This document shows positions 25,349 through 34,998 of a DNA stretch of 64,000 nucleotides, piece after piece. The stretch comes from Bacteroides faecium (GTDB lineage Bacteria > Bacteroidota > Bacteroidia > Bacteroidales > Bacteroidaceae). Made by a program: the position numbers and the translations under genes. The DNA is taken from NCBI RefSeq assembly GCF_012113595.1, contig NZ_CP050831.1:1984001-2048000 (forward strand), in the 5' to 3' direction. The notes under the pieces were generated by a model, which had not been told where the DNA came from, ran no database searches, and saw only the letters and a program-made list of their open reading frames with translations. Position 1 is the first letter of the stretch. The number at the start of each line of letters is the position of its first letter.

Positions 25349-26212
25349 TTAGTAGGCTCTTACCGATGATGGTAAGACGCTTGCTCCTTTTTTATTTCGG
25401 ATACGGTATAGGTCTTTCACAAATCCTACCATGAATACATGAGAGTAGGTATGTGTCTTGATATTATTTACTTTGTACTGCTGTAAATCGGCCAGATAAC
25501 TGAAACGCATTTTGGTATATCCTATCGGAAGGTCGACGGAAAGCATCTGGCGGAGTGAAGGCTGGTTGTGCAGGGAAGTGAATTTTATCACTCCGCTAGA
25601 GTTGCCCAAGGAGAATATCTCATAATAGGATTGTCCGTAGTGCGGCGAGAAAAGTACTCCCATTACAGGCAAATTGACCTGATAACGCAACACCATCGGA
25701 TAACGTTTGATTTTCAAATGCCAGATTGCCATTCCCGAAGCGTCCAGGTTGACGTAAGCTCTTGCGGAAGCGGGATTGTTGGTGTTCCGGAGATTGTAAA
25801 CAAAGCCACCGTTAGCGTCTATCAATCCACCTGCCAGCAACTTGAAGTTCTCCGTCAGCCGGAACTGGTAGTGAAGACCGTAATTCCAGTTGACCAGACC
25901 GGAGAATGTATTATTGTTGTCGGCACGGTTGTGTGTATAACCGATGTCTGCCTGGAAGAAATTCTGCACGGAAATATTCCCGTCGAACAGTTTGGTCATC
26001 CGAATCGTTTCGCGGGAAACACGGAAGTCGATTCCTTTGTATTCCTGAGGCGAAAGATAGGTGTCGAACACATTGGTAAATCCGACACCGTACATGGTGG
26101 CACGTGTTACATAGCGATGGATTTGCAGACTGTCGGTCTGCGCTTGTAATTTTGTGCAGAGGGCGAACAGGATGCATCCTGTCAGCCCCCAGTATATTAG
26201 TTTTTTCTTCAT
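25349..26212 (-). CDS. DUF3316 family envelope protein
   Basis: A 287-residue protein with a signal peptide (LFALCTKLQAQ) and an alternating aromatic/polar pattern fitting an outer-membrane beta-barrel-like fold. It matches the Bacteroidales DUF3316 type. Function unknown. Its ATG shares one base with the stop of the topoisomerase gene (TGATG), so it is translationally coupled to it. Confidence 0.75.
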   Translation of the reverse strand: MKKKLIYWGLTGCILFALCTKLQAQTDSLQIHRYVTRATMYGVGFTNVFDTYLSPQEYKGIDFRVSRETIRMTKLFDGNISVQNFFQADIGYTHNRADNNNTFSGLVNWNYGLHYQFRLTENFKLLAGGLIDANGGFVYNLRNTNNPASARAYVNLDASGMAIWHLKIKRYPMVLRYQVNLPVMGVLFSPHYGQSYYEIFSLGNSSGVIKFTSLHNQPSLRQMLSVDLPIGYTKMRFSYLADLQQYKVNNIKTHTYSHVFMVGFVKDLYRIRNKKGASVLPSSVRAY

Positions 26213-28857
26213 CAGAATAATTTCATCTGCCCGGTGATTTCATCAATAATATCCCCCTCGCTCTTGTCACTGTCCGGGTCCAGGTTCTCCGGTTCTTCTT
26301 CCGGTTCTTCCTGCGGTTGCTGTTCGGGTTCGGGGAAACGGGTTGGCTCGAGTTCGTTAATCGTCTCTACCGTGTAGGTAGTGATACGTTTGCCTTTGGC
26401 CTTGAATCCTTTGACTGCGATAAATTCGTCCGCATCAATTTCCAACGGTTCGCGGAAACTGTCGTGTCCGCCGAATACAACTTCCAGACGGGGATAGAAT
26501 TCGTCAGTCAACAAGATGAGGCGGGTATTCTTGTTCTCGCCCAGATAGTTCTGCTTGCGGTTGGAACCCTCAAAACAGAAACGTTTCAAGTACGGATAAT
26601 TCTGCTGGTCGGCATCATAAAGCGCGGCAGTCCATATCTTGTTGGAGTCGAACTTCTCGACGATGCTTACATTATCTTCGTAGTGGTTGCTCAGGTCGAA
26701 GTTGCTGGTGTAGAAGTCACCGTTGTTCAGAACGACCAGTATGGTGTCTTCACTCTGGAATTCGCCCAGATATTCACCCCGGCCGTCATAGTTGAGGCGG
26801 AGAATGTCACGGTCGAACCATACTTTACGCCCGCCGAGGGTCGAACCGCCTTTCTGTTTCAGGGCGATTTTGTGTATCGGCAGACGGGTGAGGATGATGC
26901 CGCGTGCCTGCCTGCCTTTAATGCCCACTTCGCTGAAGTCTTGTTCGAAGATGATGCGGCGTACGCGTGGATTAGGTTTCAACGTAACCTTGATGATTTC
27001 GGCTTCCCCGTTCGGATTGGCACTGAAATAGGTGATACGTGAATCGGGCGTACCCTGTGTGATGTCATACTCACGGTCACGGACTACGGAAGTCACCGCA
27101 AAGCGTTTGACATAGGTTGTTCCCTCTTTCCCGTCGCGGTATGCTACGTTGTAAATCGTCCGTTTGTCGTTTTTCTTGAAAACGTTGACGTAAAGAACGT
27201 TCTTGCCGACAAACTTCTTGTCGGCAACAGGCGTAACGAGGTACTTGCCGTCGCGGAAGAAGATGATGACATCATCAATATCCGAACAAGAAGCCACAAA
27301 TTCGTCCTTCTTCAAGGCTGTTCCGATAAATCCTTCTTCACGGTTGATATAGAGTTTTTCGTTCGCTTCCACTACTTTGGCGGCTTCGATGGTGTCGAAG
27401 TTGCGCAGTTCCGTGCGGCGCGGGAAGTTCTTTCCGTATTTGTTCTTCAACATCAGATACCAGTTGACGGTATAATCTACGATATGCGCCAGATGGTCGT
27501 CAATTTCGGCGATGTCCTCTTTCATCCGGGCGATGAGTTCGTCCGCTTTGTCCGAGTTGAATTTCAGGATACGTCCCATTTTGATTTCCATCAGTTTGAG
27601 AATATCCTCTTTGGTCACTTCGCGGATAAATGTCGGATAGTAGGGTGTTAGACGTTCGTCGATATGTGCGCAGGCGGCATTCATATCTTTGGATTGTTCG
27701 AACTCTTTGTCCTTATAGATACGCTCTTCGATAAATATCTTTTCGAGAGAGGAGAAGTGCAAGGCCTCCAGTATTTCGCCTTTCTTGATTTCCAGCTCCT
27801 GTTTCAATAGGTCGAGCGTGTTGTCTGCCGACTTTTTCAATACTTTGCTGACGGTGAGGAAGTGGGGCTTGCTGTCGTCGATAACACAGCAGTTGGGCGA
27901 GATGCTCACTTCGCAATCGGTGAAAGCATAGAGGGCGTCTATCGTTTTGTCCGATGACGTGCCGGGTGCCAGGTGCACTAATATTTCTACGTTGGCAGCC
28001 GTGTTGTCGTCTACCTTACGAATTTTGATTTTTCCTTTGTCGACAGCTTTCAGGATGGAGTCGATGACGGATGAAGTGGTCTTGCCGTAAGGAATCTCCG
28101 TGATGGCAAGTGTCTTGTTGTCGAGCTTGTTGATTTTAGCGCGTACTTTCACTGCTCCGCCGCGTTCGCCGTCATTGTATTTGGCTACGTCGATGGAACC
28201 GCCCGTCTGGAAGTCGGGATAGAGTTGGAACTCTTCGCCGCGCAGGTAGCTGATAGAAGCGTCGCAAAGTTCGTTGAAGTTGTGCGGCAGAATCTTGGAA
28301 GAAAGTCCTACGGCGATACCTTCCACGCCCTGTGCCAGTAATAGCGGGAATTTCACGGGAAGAGTGACCGGTTCCTTGTTTCGCCCGTCGTAAGACTGTT
28401 TCCATTCGGTCGTTTTGGGATTGAAAACAACATCCAAAGCAAACTTGGAAAGGCGCGCTTCGATATAACGGGGAGCGGCAGCACCGTCTCCGGTAAGGAT
28501 ATTACCCCAGTTACCCTGGCAGTCGATTAACAAATCTTTCTGTCCGAGCTGCACCAGGGCATCTCCGATGGAAGCGTCACCATGCGGATGGAACTGCATG
28601 GTGTGTCCCACAATGTTGGCAACTTTGTTATATCGTCCGTCGTCCAGACGCTTCATGGAATGCAGGATACGTCGCTGAACAGGCTTTAAACCGTCATTAA
28701 TATGGGGGACGGCACGCTCGAGAATCACATACGAAGCGTAGTCCAGAAACCAGTTCTGGTACATGCCTGTCAGTTGATGTTTTACGTTTTCGTCCCGCGC
28801 GTCCGCCGGTTTGTAGTCTGAATGTCCTTCCGGTATCTCGTTAATTTCGTCACTCAT
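26212..28857 (-). CDS. parC: DNA topoisomerase IV subunit A (ParC/GyrA family)
   Basis: An 881-residue type II topoisomerase A subunit. The active-site tyrosine is Tyr131 in GDGAAAPRYIEARLSKFA. The quinolone-resistance region QFHPHGDASIGDALVQL precedes it. A coiled-coil tower and a C-terminal beta-pinwheel-like domain follow, and an acidic tail (EPEQQPQEEPEEEPE) ends the protein. No canonical GyrA-box was noted in the C-terminal domain, which supports ParC rather than GyrA. With ParE it decatenates sister chromosomes. It is a core gene with its own promoter. Confidence 0.9.
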   Translation of the reverse strand: MSDEINEIPEGHSDYKPADARDENVKHQLTGMYQNWFLDYASYVILERAVPHINDGLKPVQRRILHSMKRLDDGRYNKVANIVGHTMQFHPHGDASIGDALVQLGQKDLLIDCQGNWGNILTGDGAAAPRYIEARLSKFALDVVFNPKTTEWKQSYDGRNKEPVTLPVKFPLLLAQGVEGIAVGLSSKILPHNFNELCDASISYLRGEEFQLYPDFQTGGSIDVAKYNDGERGGAVKVRAKINKLDNKTLAITEIPYGKTTSSVIDSILKAVDKGKIKIRKVDDNTAANVEILVHLAPGTSSDKTIDALYAFTDCEVSISPNCCVIDDSKPHFLTVSKVLKKSADNTLDLLKQELEIKKGEILEALHFSSLEKIFIEERIYKDKEFEQSKDMNAACAHIDERLTPYYPTFIREVTKEDILKLMEIKMGRILKFNSDKADELIARMKEDIAEIDDHLAHIVDYTVNWYLMLKNKYGKNFPRRTELRNFDTIEAAKVVEANEKLYINREEGFIGTALKKDEFVASCSDIDDVIIFFRDGKYLVTPVADKKFVGKNVLYVNVFKKNDKRTIYNVAYRDGKEGTTYVKRFAVTSVVRDREYDITQGTPDSRITYFSANPNGEAEIIKVTLKPNPRVRRIIFEQDFSEVGIKGRQARGIILTRLPIHKIALKQKGGSTLGGRKVWFDRDILRLNYDGRGEYLGEFQSEDTILVVLNNGDFYTSNFDLSNHYEDNVSIVEKFDSNKIWTAALYDADQQNYPYLKRFCFEGSNRKQNYLGENKNTRLILLTDEFYPRLEVVFGGHDSFREPLEIDADEFIAVKGFKAKGKRITTYTVETINELEPTRFPEPEQQPQEEPEEEPENLDPDSDKSEGDIIDEITGQMKLF

Positions 28858-28924
28858 ATATCAATCTTCGCTTTGCTTTTACAACAAATTTTCTTCCTAA
28901 ACATCAAAAAAGGGGATGTCCACG

Positions 28925-28932
28925 CAAAAATA
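28925..28932 (-). promoter_or_regulatory. -7 promoter element of parC
   Basis: TATTTTTG on the minus strand, 68 bp upstream of the ATG, is a perfect -7 element. Confidence 0.6.
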
Positions 28933-28998
28933 CGAAATAAATTCATATGAGGACGAAAAGAACTCACGTTTTTTATCACTGAACCAGCGAAGTGTAAC

Positions 28999-30552
28999 TT
29001 ACATTTTAGTCTGCCTTAACAAAGCATGGTATAGTTCTTTCATCTTTTCTGTTCTCAGCGCATTTATCTCTTCCGCTTGTCCGGATTTTAAATACCCTTT
29101 GTTGATATGTACAAAACGTTTGTCCAGCTTATCTGCTTCGGATATTATTTTATTCAGTCTTTGAGCAAGCTCTGACGCTTGAGTCATATCATAACTGTTT
29201 GAATTATAAATAAACTCAATCTCTTTATAGCTAAGATAATTAATACGCAGATCCAGCATTAACCGATAATGTTCAAATTCGTTGGAATGTTGCCGTGGCG
29301 AGAGCTTATCGAATTTGTTTTTGAATTCTTTGTTGCTTGAGATAACTTGCCCGATAGCCGTTCCTTTGCTATCCTTTCCATTGCGAACCAATTCTTGGGG
29401 AAGGGAGAAATAATCAAGGAAGATTTGTGCTTCTTTATTGGAAAGCCCATACCGCTGCTGTGCGTATGATAAGATAAAGTCCCGGGAATTTAATGCTTCT
29501 TGGGAGTTGGCTGCCTGGCAATAAGCGTCTATCAATATCTGGAAACCGGACATCGGGTAAACCTGGCGGACAGGCTGCATACTGATAATTTCCCAGCCAT
29601 TATCGTAATGAAAACCATACGTGCCGCTAGTAGACCAGGATGTTTCTATGATTCCTTCATAACCATGTGAACGGGCAAAGGGCAGGAATGTAGTCAAATT
29701 ATCAAAGTGTTTCATCCATTGGGTTAAATACACATTGTCCGGTGCAGAGCGCAAAGCCGTTGCTCCCCACATCTTTACCCCCAGTTTCAATAGATTTTCG
29801 AGTTTACCGAAACGATCCGGTTCCCAACCATAGTTCCAGTCTACGAAAATAAGGTCTTTGGGTAATTCCTGTACGGCTTCAGGATGCATCAAAATAATAT
29901 CTGCCCAAATGATAGGTTGTTTTCCCATCTCTTTGACCACTTCATACATCGCCTTTATATAATCAACAAAAAGTCGTGACTTTTCTACTTTGGAACATTG
30001 TGCGCAACTTCCCAATAAATAAGTTTCATCAGCTCCTATATGAAAGTAAGGAGAAGGATGTAGCTCTGCCACTTCCCGAAATATTTCCCGGAATACTTTT
30101 TTTGCTTCTTCTTTTTTCAGCGGACATACCTGTGACACTTCTTTTCTATCTTCCCGCAAATGGGCATACCGATCATGACGCAGAATATATTCACTATGCC
30201 CGAAGCAGTTCTGTAATGGTATTACATCTATTCCCAACGAAGTGCAATGTTTGATAATATCTTTGACTTCATTGCGGCTGAAAGCCAAGTGATTGCATAG
30301 AGTAGCATGTTTCTGAAAAGGAAAAGTTGCCTCATATTCTATCAGTAAGGTGTTAATTCCTTTCGTGAACAAATCGGAAGCGAAATCTTTAATAGCCGAA
30401 ACCGTCATTACTTGCGTACGGCAATCCAGGTAGAAAGCTCTGACTTTAAAGTCGGAAGAGGACTGTGCGCTTTTTGCAGGAGCACATGAACACAAGAATA
30501 TACCTAATAGAAACAGGCTTTTGTATATAAAAGAATGTAGATTGTTATTCAT
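28999..30552 (-). CDS. GH20-like beta-N-acetylhexosaminidase lipoprotein
   Basis: A 517-residue protein with a lipoprotein signal (LGIFLCSC). The GH20-type catalytic barrel carries HIGADETYLLG (His171, Asp175-Glu176, the catalytic Asp-Glu pair of substrate-assisted hexosaminidases). GKQPIIWADIILMHPE and VDWNYGWEPDRF line the active site. The C-terminal third is helical and unassigned. It likely removes terminal beta-GlcNAc or GalNAc residues in the periplasm or at the surface. It is the last gene of the nine-gene GlcNAc operon, 10 bp after nagB, and supplies monosaccharide to NagX/MFS/NagA/NagB. Confidence 0.85.
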   Translation of the reverse strand: MNNNLHSFIYKSLFLLGIFLCSCAPAKSAQSSSDFKVRAFYLDCRTQVMTVSAIKDFASDLFTKGINTLLIEYEATFPFQKHATLCNHLAFSRNEVKDIIKHCTSLGIDVIPLQNCFGHSEYILRHDRYAHLREDRKEVSQVCPLKKEEAKKVFREIFREVAELHPSPYFHIGADETYLLGSCAQCSKVEKSRLFVDYIKAMYEVVKEMGKQPIIWADIILMHPEAVQELPKDLIFVDWNYGWEPDRFGKLENLLKLGVKMWGATALRSAPDNVYLTQWMKHFDNLTTFLPFARSHGYEGIIETSWSTSGTYGFHYDNGWEIISMQPVRQVYPMSGFQILIDAYCQAANSQEALNSRDFILSYAQQRYGLSNKEAQIFLDYFSLPQELVRNGKDSKGTAIGQVISSNKEFKNKFDKLSPRQHSNEFEHYRLMLDLRINYLSYKEIEFIYNSNSYDMTQASELAQRLNKIISEADKLDKRFVHINKGYLKSGQAEEINALRTEKMKELYHALLRQTKM

Positions 30553-30562
30553 GGTTGCTATT

Positions 30563-31348
30563 TTAAATGGGTAAAAGTGATGCGCTGTCTAAATCGCAAT
30601 AAAGTGTCGCATGCGGATGCGTTCGGAGTATGGATGCCGGACAGTCTGTACTGACAGGGCCATACAATGTATTCTTCACAGCCTTTGCTTTCGGTTTTCC
30701 CGGAACCATACAGAAAATACAGGTAGCTTTTAGCATGACGGGAATAGTGACAGTGACAGCCTGCCGGGGAACTTCATCAATATGGGAGAAACAACCGTCA
30801 TGTACTTGTTGCATACGGCAAACTTCATCTAATGATACGATTTTAACCAGTTGAGGATCATCAAAACGGGCTACATGCGGATCATTGAAGGCGATATGCC
30901 CATTTTCCCCGATTCCCATAAAGATAATGTCGAGAGGGTGTTCCTGAAGGATTCGCTCATAAGTATTACAGATTTCTTCGGGTGTTGCTCCTTCCCTGAA
31001 CAAGTAGTTTACCGATTGAAAAGGAACAGAATCGAAGATATGCTCTTTGAGAAAATTTCCGAAACGTTGTGGGGCGTCAGGTTTTAGCCCGACATATTCA
31101 TCCATGTGTAAAGCATGGATGCGATGCCATGGAAGGTCTTGTTTTTGCAGGACAGCAAGAAACTCGTTTTGCGAGGGAGCTGCTGCAAACAGAATATTGA
31201 TTTCTTTCTTCTGGGCTAATAATTGGTTTATGACTTGCGTTGCAGTTTGGGCGGCATCCATGCCCAGAGTGCAACGGCTGTCGCATATACGGATGCGTAA
31301 GTTGTCTTTTTTTAATTCTTTTATTTCTGTTGTTTCAATAATCTCCAT
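30563..31348 (-). CDS. nagB: Glucosamine-6-phosphate deaminase
   Basis: A 261-residue NagB (E. coli NagB is 266). It converts glucosamine-6-phosphate to fructose-6-phosphate and ammonia. Motifs are HALHMDEYVGL (catalytic acid region), GIGENGHIAFNDP and the closing substrate-binding loop. The frame is open further upstream, but the ATG at 31348 is chosen: it lies 7 bp after the nagA stop and gives the family's normal length. It acts in the cytoplasm right after NagA. Confidence 0.93.
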   Translation of the reverse strand: MEIIETTEIKELKKDNLRIRICDSRCTLGMDAAQTATQVINQLLAQKKEINILFAAAPSQNEFLAVLQKQDLPWHRIHALHMDEYVGLKPDAPQRFGNFLKEHIFDSVPFQSVNYLFREGATPEEICNTYERILQEHPLDIIFMGIGENGHIAFNDPHVARFDDPQLVKIVSLDEVCRMQQVHDGCFSHIDEVPRQAVTVTIPVMLKATCIFCMVPGKPKAKAVKNTLYGPVSTDCPASILRTHPHATLYCDLDSASLLPI

Positions 31349-31355
31349 AGTTACT

Positions 31356-32540
31356 CTAATATTGTTGTCCATTAATAAATACTTGTTGAATTTGAATGTC
31401 TGCATTGAACACCACAATGTCAGCATCATATCCCTTGGCTATTTTACCTTTTTGTTCCTGGATTCCCATAATGGTGGCGGGAGTCAGGGACATCATGCAT
31501 ACAGCTTCCTCGATAGAGCGTTCTCCCAATTGATACATATTCCGTACAAGGCGGTCGGCTGTTGCCACACTTCCCGCAAAAGACTGCCTGTCAGGCATTT
31601 TGGCGACTCCGCCTTCAATAATAATTTCCTGCCCTTTCTCGCGGCTTCCCAGTATGCTTTTTCCTTCGGGCATACCTGCGCCACGCATAGAATCGGTTAC
31701 TAAGGCTATCTTCTCCGCTCCTTTGTTTTTAACAGCCAGTTTCATGAGAGGAGCCGGAACATGTATTCCGTCTGCAATCAGTTCAATGGTCACTTCGTCC
31801 AGTAAATAACCGGCTTCGATGCATCCTGCATAGCGGTACGCATTTCGCCGGGTGATTCCATTCATACAGGAATAGAAATGGGTGATATGCGTAAAACCAT
31901 GACGAACAGCTTCTACCACGTCCTCATATATGGCATCGGTATGGGCAATGGATGGAAGAATTCCCTTTCCTCGCAAAAGATCGCCAAATTCTAAAGCACC
32001 GGGCAATTCGGGAGCAATGCTCCAACGAACAATATCCTGACTTTTGTCCAATATCTCCATATACTCTTCGGGGGCCGGATTGCGCAAATAACGAGGGTCT
32101 TGCGCTCCCCGGAATGCATAGGCAAAGTAGGGGCCTTCCAAATGCAAACCACCAAATGCGGCACCGGCATGTTGTCCTTTCACGCGGTCATATACATCAA
32201 GGAAACGAAGCAGTTCCTGGTTATCCGAAGCCAGAGTGGTGGGATAGAGCAAGGTTGTTCCGTGCTTGAGATGCTCACGGGCAATGGCAAGACAGTCTTC
32301 TTCCGTGCAATCCATGAAATCGGAGCCCCCTGCGCCGTGGGTATGCAGGTCTATAAAACCGGGAGCGATAAAACCGCCTTTGGCATCATAATCCACACTG
32401 TCGGCCACTTTATAATTTCCGGGTTCCACACCTATGATTTTTCCTTCGGAGATAAGTACGGTACCTATTCCGAGATTTTTGTCCGGAGTGATGATTTCTC
32501 CGTTGAATATTCTGGTTATTTGTCCTTTTTTAATTTCCAT
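31356..32540 (-). CDS. nagA: N-acetylglucosamine-6-phosphate deacetylase
   Basis: A 394-residue amidohydrolase-fold enzyme. Metal and substrate motifs are FIDLHTHGAGGSDFMD, HLEGPYFAYAFRGAQDP, IAHTDAIYEDV, THFYSCMNG and LVTDSMRGAGMPEG (catalytic Asp). It deacetylates GlcNAc-6-phosphate to GlcN-6-phosphate. Its start overlaps the end of the MFS gene by 25 bp, showing tight coupling. A cytoplasmic GlcNAc kinase is not present in the window. Confidence 0.93.
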   Translation of the reverse strand: MEIKKGQITRIFNGEIITPDKNLGIGTVLISEGKIIGVEPGNYKVADSVDYDAKGGFIAPGFIDLHTHGAGGSDFMDCTEEDCLAIAREHLKHGTTLLYPTTLASDNQELLRFLDVYDRVKGQHAGAAFGGLHLEGPYFAYAFRGAQDPRYLRNPAPEEYMEILDKSQDIVRWSIAPELPGALEFGDLLRGKGILPSIAHTDAIYEDVVEAVRHGFTHITHFYSCMNGITRRNAYRYAGCIEAGYLLDEVTIELIADGIHVPAPLMKLAVKNKGAEKIALVTDSMRGAGMPEGKSILGSREKGQEIIIEGGVAKMPDRQSFAGSVATADRLVRNMYQLGERSIEEAVCMMSLTPATIMGIQEQKGKIAKGYDADIVVFNADIQIQQVFINGQQY

Positions 32541-33850
32541 AGTTCTGACCAGTGATTAATTTTATATCCATAGAAAGCGTAAAAAATCAAGTAAAGAAAG
32601 CAAGGTATCAATACAATATATCCGCTACGCAGTCCGTGGTGATCTGCTATCAATCCATAGATGACGGGCATAAAAGCATTTCCGCATAAAGCCATCACCA
32701 TAAATGAAGAACCTAAGTTTGTCCAGCGTCCCAAGTCGTGTATGGCAAGCGGCCATATTCCTGCATAAATCAATGCATTGCATACTCCCATCAGGCTCAG
32801 GCACCAGATGGAAAGTGAAGTCGTATGTCCGGACATCTGTATCGTGCCGGGGATGAATAGTACGCAAACTGACAGAATCAATCCGCCTACGGTAGAAATC
32901 CGAAGCATGAGTTGCTGGCTGGCAAAGCGCGGAATCAACAGGATACCTAGAAAATAACCTACAAGAGCGCACGATAATGTAATACTGGGGAAAATCTTGG
33001 CTTCCTGAAGATTGAACCCCATACTCTCCGCATAGCTGATTATAGTATCAATGGAAATCACTTGTGCCGCTACATGAAAGAAGATGGCAAATACGCCCAT
33101 GATAAGATAAGGGTATGAACCGATAGATTGGCGGTCTTTGCTGGCATGGGTGATATCTTCCTGCTGGTTATTTCCCAGTTCCGGCAACCGGATGAAATAG
33201 ATGGCGCAGCCAAATAAAAACAGGAATAATGAAAGTACGGAATAAGGAACAATGACTCTTCGGATTAAACCATCCAGCAGAATATCTTTCTCTACGCCCG
33301 TAACGCTGTTGTTTTTGAGTACTTCGAATAATTCATTATCTGTCGATTTCAAGATGACAGCCGCGAATAATAAAGGTGCGAGAATACCGGCAATCTTGTT
33401 ACAAAGTCCCATAATACTGATACGCCTTGCCGCGGATTCTATCGGGCCGAGTATGGTTACATAAGGATTGGCTACCGTTTGCAGTATGGACAGCCCGGTT
33501 CCTATTGTGAACAGCCCGGTCAAGAATATAGAATAGGCTCTTGTATAGGCGGCGGGAACAAACATGAGCGTTCCTGCCGACATCAGCCATAATCCGATCA
33601 TAATGCCCCGTCTCGAGCCTACCCGGCCAATCAGCCGGGCGGCAGGAATAGACATGACCAGATAGGCAATGTAGAATGCCAGGGCTACCAGATAGGATTG
33701 TGTATGCGTCAATTCGCAGGATACCTTGAAGTAAGGTATCAGGATGGAATTGACCCATGACACCAATCCGAAGATGAAAAACAGCATCCCCAGCATAATC
33801 ATCGGGATCAGGTTGGACGGTTGTCTTGATTGAACGTTATCCATAGACAT
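32516..33850 (-). CDS. MFS sugar transporter (NagP/FucP-like, probable GlcNAc)
   Basis: A 444-residue major facilitator with about 12 transmembrane helices. It resembles the FucP/NagP group (FGLVSWVNSILIPYFK at the start, LQTVANPYVTILGP in helix 4-5). Context (nagA, nagB, nagX, GH20) points to N-acetylglucosamine as the cargo, taken up by proton symport across the inner membrane. It lies 6 bp after nagX. Confidence 0.85.
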   Translation of the reverse strand: MSMDNVQSRQPSNLIPMIMLGMLFFIFGLVSWVNSILIPYFKVSCELTHTQSYLVALAFYIAYLVMSIPAARLIGRVGSRRGIMIGLWLMSAGTLMFVPAAYTRAYSIFLTGLFTIGTGLSILQTVANPYVTILGPIESAARRISIMGLCNKIAGILAPLLFAAVILKSTDNELFEVLKNNSVTGVEKDILLDGLIRRVIVPYSVLSLFLFLFGCAIYFIRLPELGNNQQEDITHASKDRQSIGSYPYLIMGVFAIFFHVAAQVISIDTIISYAESMGFNLQEAKIFPSITLSCALVGYFLGILLIPRFASQQLMLRISTVGGLILSVCVLFIPGTIQMSGHTTSLSIWCLSLMGVCNALIYAGIWPLAIHDLGRWTNLGSSFMVMALCGNAFMPVIYGLIADHHGLRSGYIVLIPCFLYLIFYAFYGYKINHWSELWKLKKDK

Positions 33851-33856
33851 CTCTTT

Positions 33857-34978
33857 TTACAGTTTTATATAAATGCGTTTACGATAGAGGACATATCCGC
33901 ATCCCCAAATGATAATGATGAAAATCAAGGCGTAAATGAATGAACCCAGATAATCGCCCAGCAAAGGTTGCAGAGTCTGATTATAGAGTAAACCGCGTAT
34001 GCTGATAACCCGGTCGTCCCAAGGAATGAACGACAGGCTGAACAGTACACTGGCAATCCAGCCGACACAGTACATGAACAGGGGATTTACGCCAAAGGCT
34101 TCAAAGAAACGGCTCCATCCTTTTCGTTGACGGACATCTATGACATCTATCAGCAGGGCGAGAAGAAGCGAGGCCGCTCCGCAAGTCACCAGCGTGTATG
34201 AACTTGTCCACAACTTCTTGTTGATAGGGTCGAGGTATTGCAGCAGGAAGCCCGCAAAGAGCAGAATTGTCCCGAACAATGCAATCTTGCGGACACGTTC
34301 TCTATTATCGCCTGTATCGGTAATTATATTGCCGACATATGCGCCCAGCAATACATGTGCCCAACAAGGTATGGTACTAAGCAATCCTTCCGGTTCGAAA
34401 GCGAAGCTGCCGCCATCGGCAGCTTCCTTAATCAAGTGACTGGCTCCTAATAACTTGACGTCAATCATTGCAATCAAGTTGTCGGCAGAATGTATATACC
34501 CATTGAAACCCTGTAATAAGCCGACATATACCAACAAGATACCGCCGGCCACGCCCAGATAGTATTTTTTCGGAACGATGATGGCAAGGAACGCACCGCC
34601 CGCATAGGCAAGGGCAAGTCGTTGCATCACGCCGAGAATACGCAAATTTTCCCATGAAAACGTTCCGTAGCAAAGTTTGGAAAAGCAGTCCAGAGCGATT
34701 CCTACGGCAAAGAGTGCCACGGTGCGACGGATGATTTTCATGCTGACGGCAGTATCCAACTTCTCAAACTTACGTAATGAGAAGTGGATAGCTACGCCCA
34801 TGATGAACATAAAGAAAGGGAAAACCAAGTCTGTGGGGGTTAGCCCATTCCACTGTGCATGTTTTAGCGGGGCATAAACAGACTGCCAGGAACCGGGATT
34901 GTTAACCAAAATCATTCCGGCAATGGTAATTCCTCTTATTACGTCAAGTGCAAGTAATCTATTTGATTGAGTCGACAT
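33857..34978 (-). CDS. nagX: NagX-like membrane protein (DUF5009/heparan-glucosaminide acetyltransferase-like)
   Basis: A 373-residue polytopic membrane protein with the family start RLLALDVIRGITIAGMILVN and TPTDLVFPFFMFIMG. It belongs to the acyltransferase_3-related NagX/HGSNAT group, often clustered with nag genes in Bacteroidetes and proteobacteria. Its reaction there is not settled; acetylation or transport of amino sugars is proposed for the family. Gene order SusD-GH18-NagX-MFS-NagA fits a GlcNAc route. Confidence 0.8.
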   Translation of the reverse strand: MSTQSNRLLALDVIRGITIAGMILVNNPGSWQSVYAPLKHAQWNGLTPTDLVFPFFMFIMGVAIHFSLRKFEKLDTAVSMKIIRRTVALFAVGIALDCFSKLCYGTFSWENLRILGVMQRLALAYAGGAFLAIIVPKKYYLGVAGGILLVYVGLLQGFNGYIHSADNLIAMIDVKLLGASHLIKEAADGGSFAFEPEGLLSTIPCWAHVLLGAYVGNIITDTGDNRERVRKIALFGTILLFAGFLLQYLDPINKKLWTSSYTLVTCGAASLLLALLIDVIDVRQRKGWSRFFEAFGVNPLFMYCVGWIASVLFSLSFIPWDDRVISIRGLLYNQTLQPLLGDYLGSFIYALIFIIIIWGCGYVLYRKRIYIKL

Positions 34979-34998
34979 ATATCCTAAATATTGGATTA

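Noticed and set aside
25568..26149. 193-residue plus-strand ORF
   Set aside because: Antisense to the DUF3316 gene with no family features.
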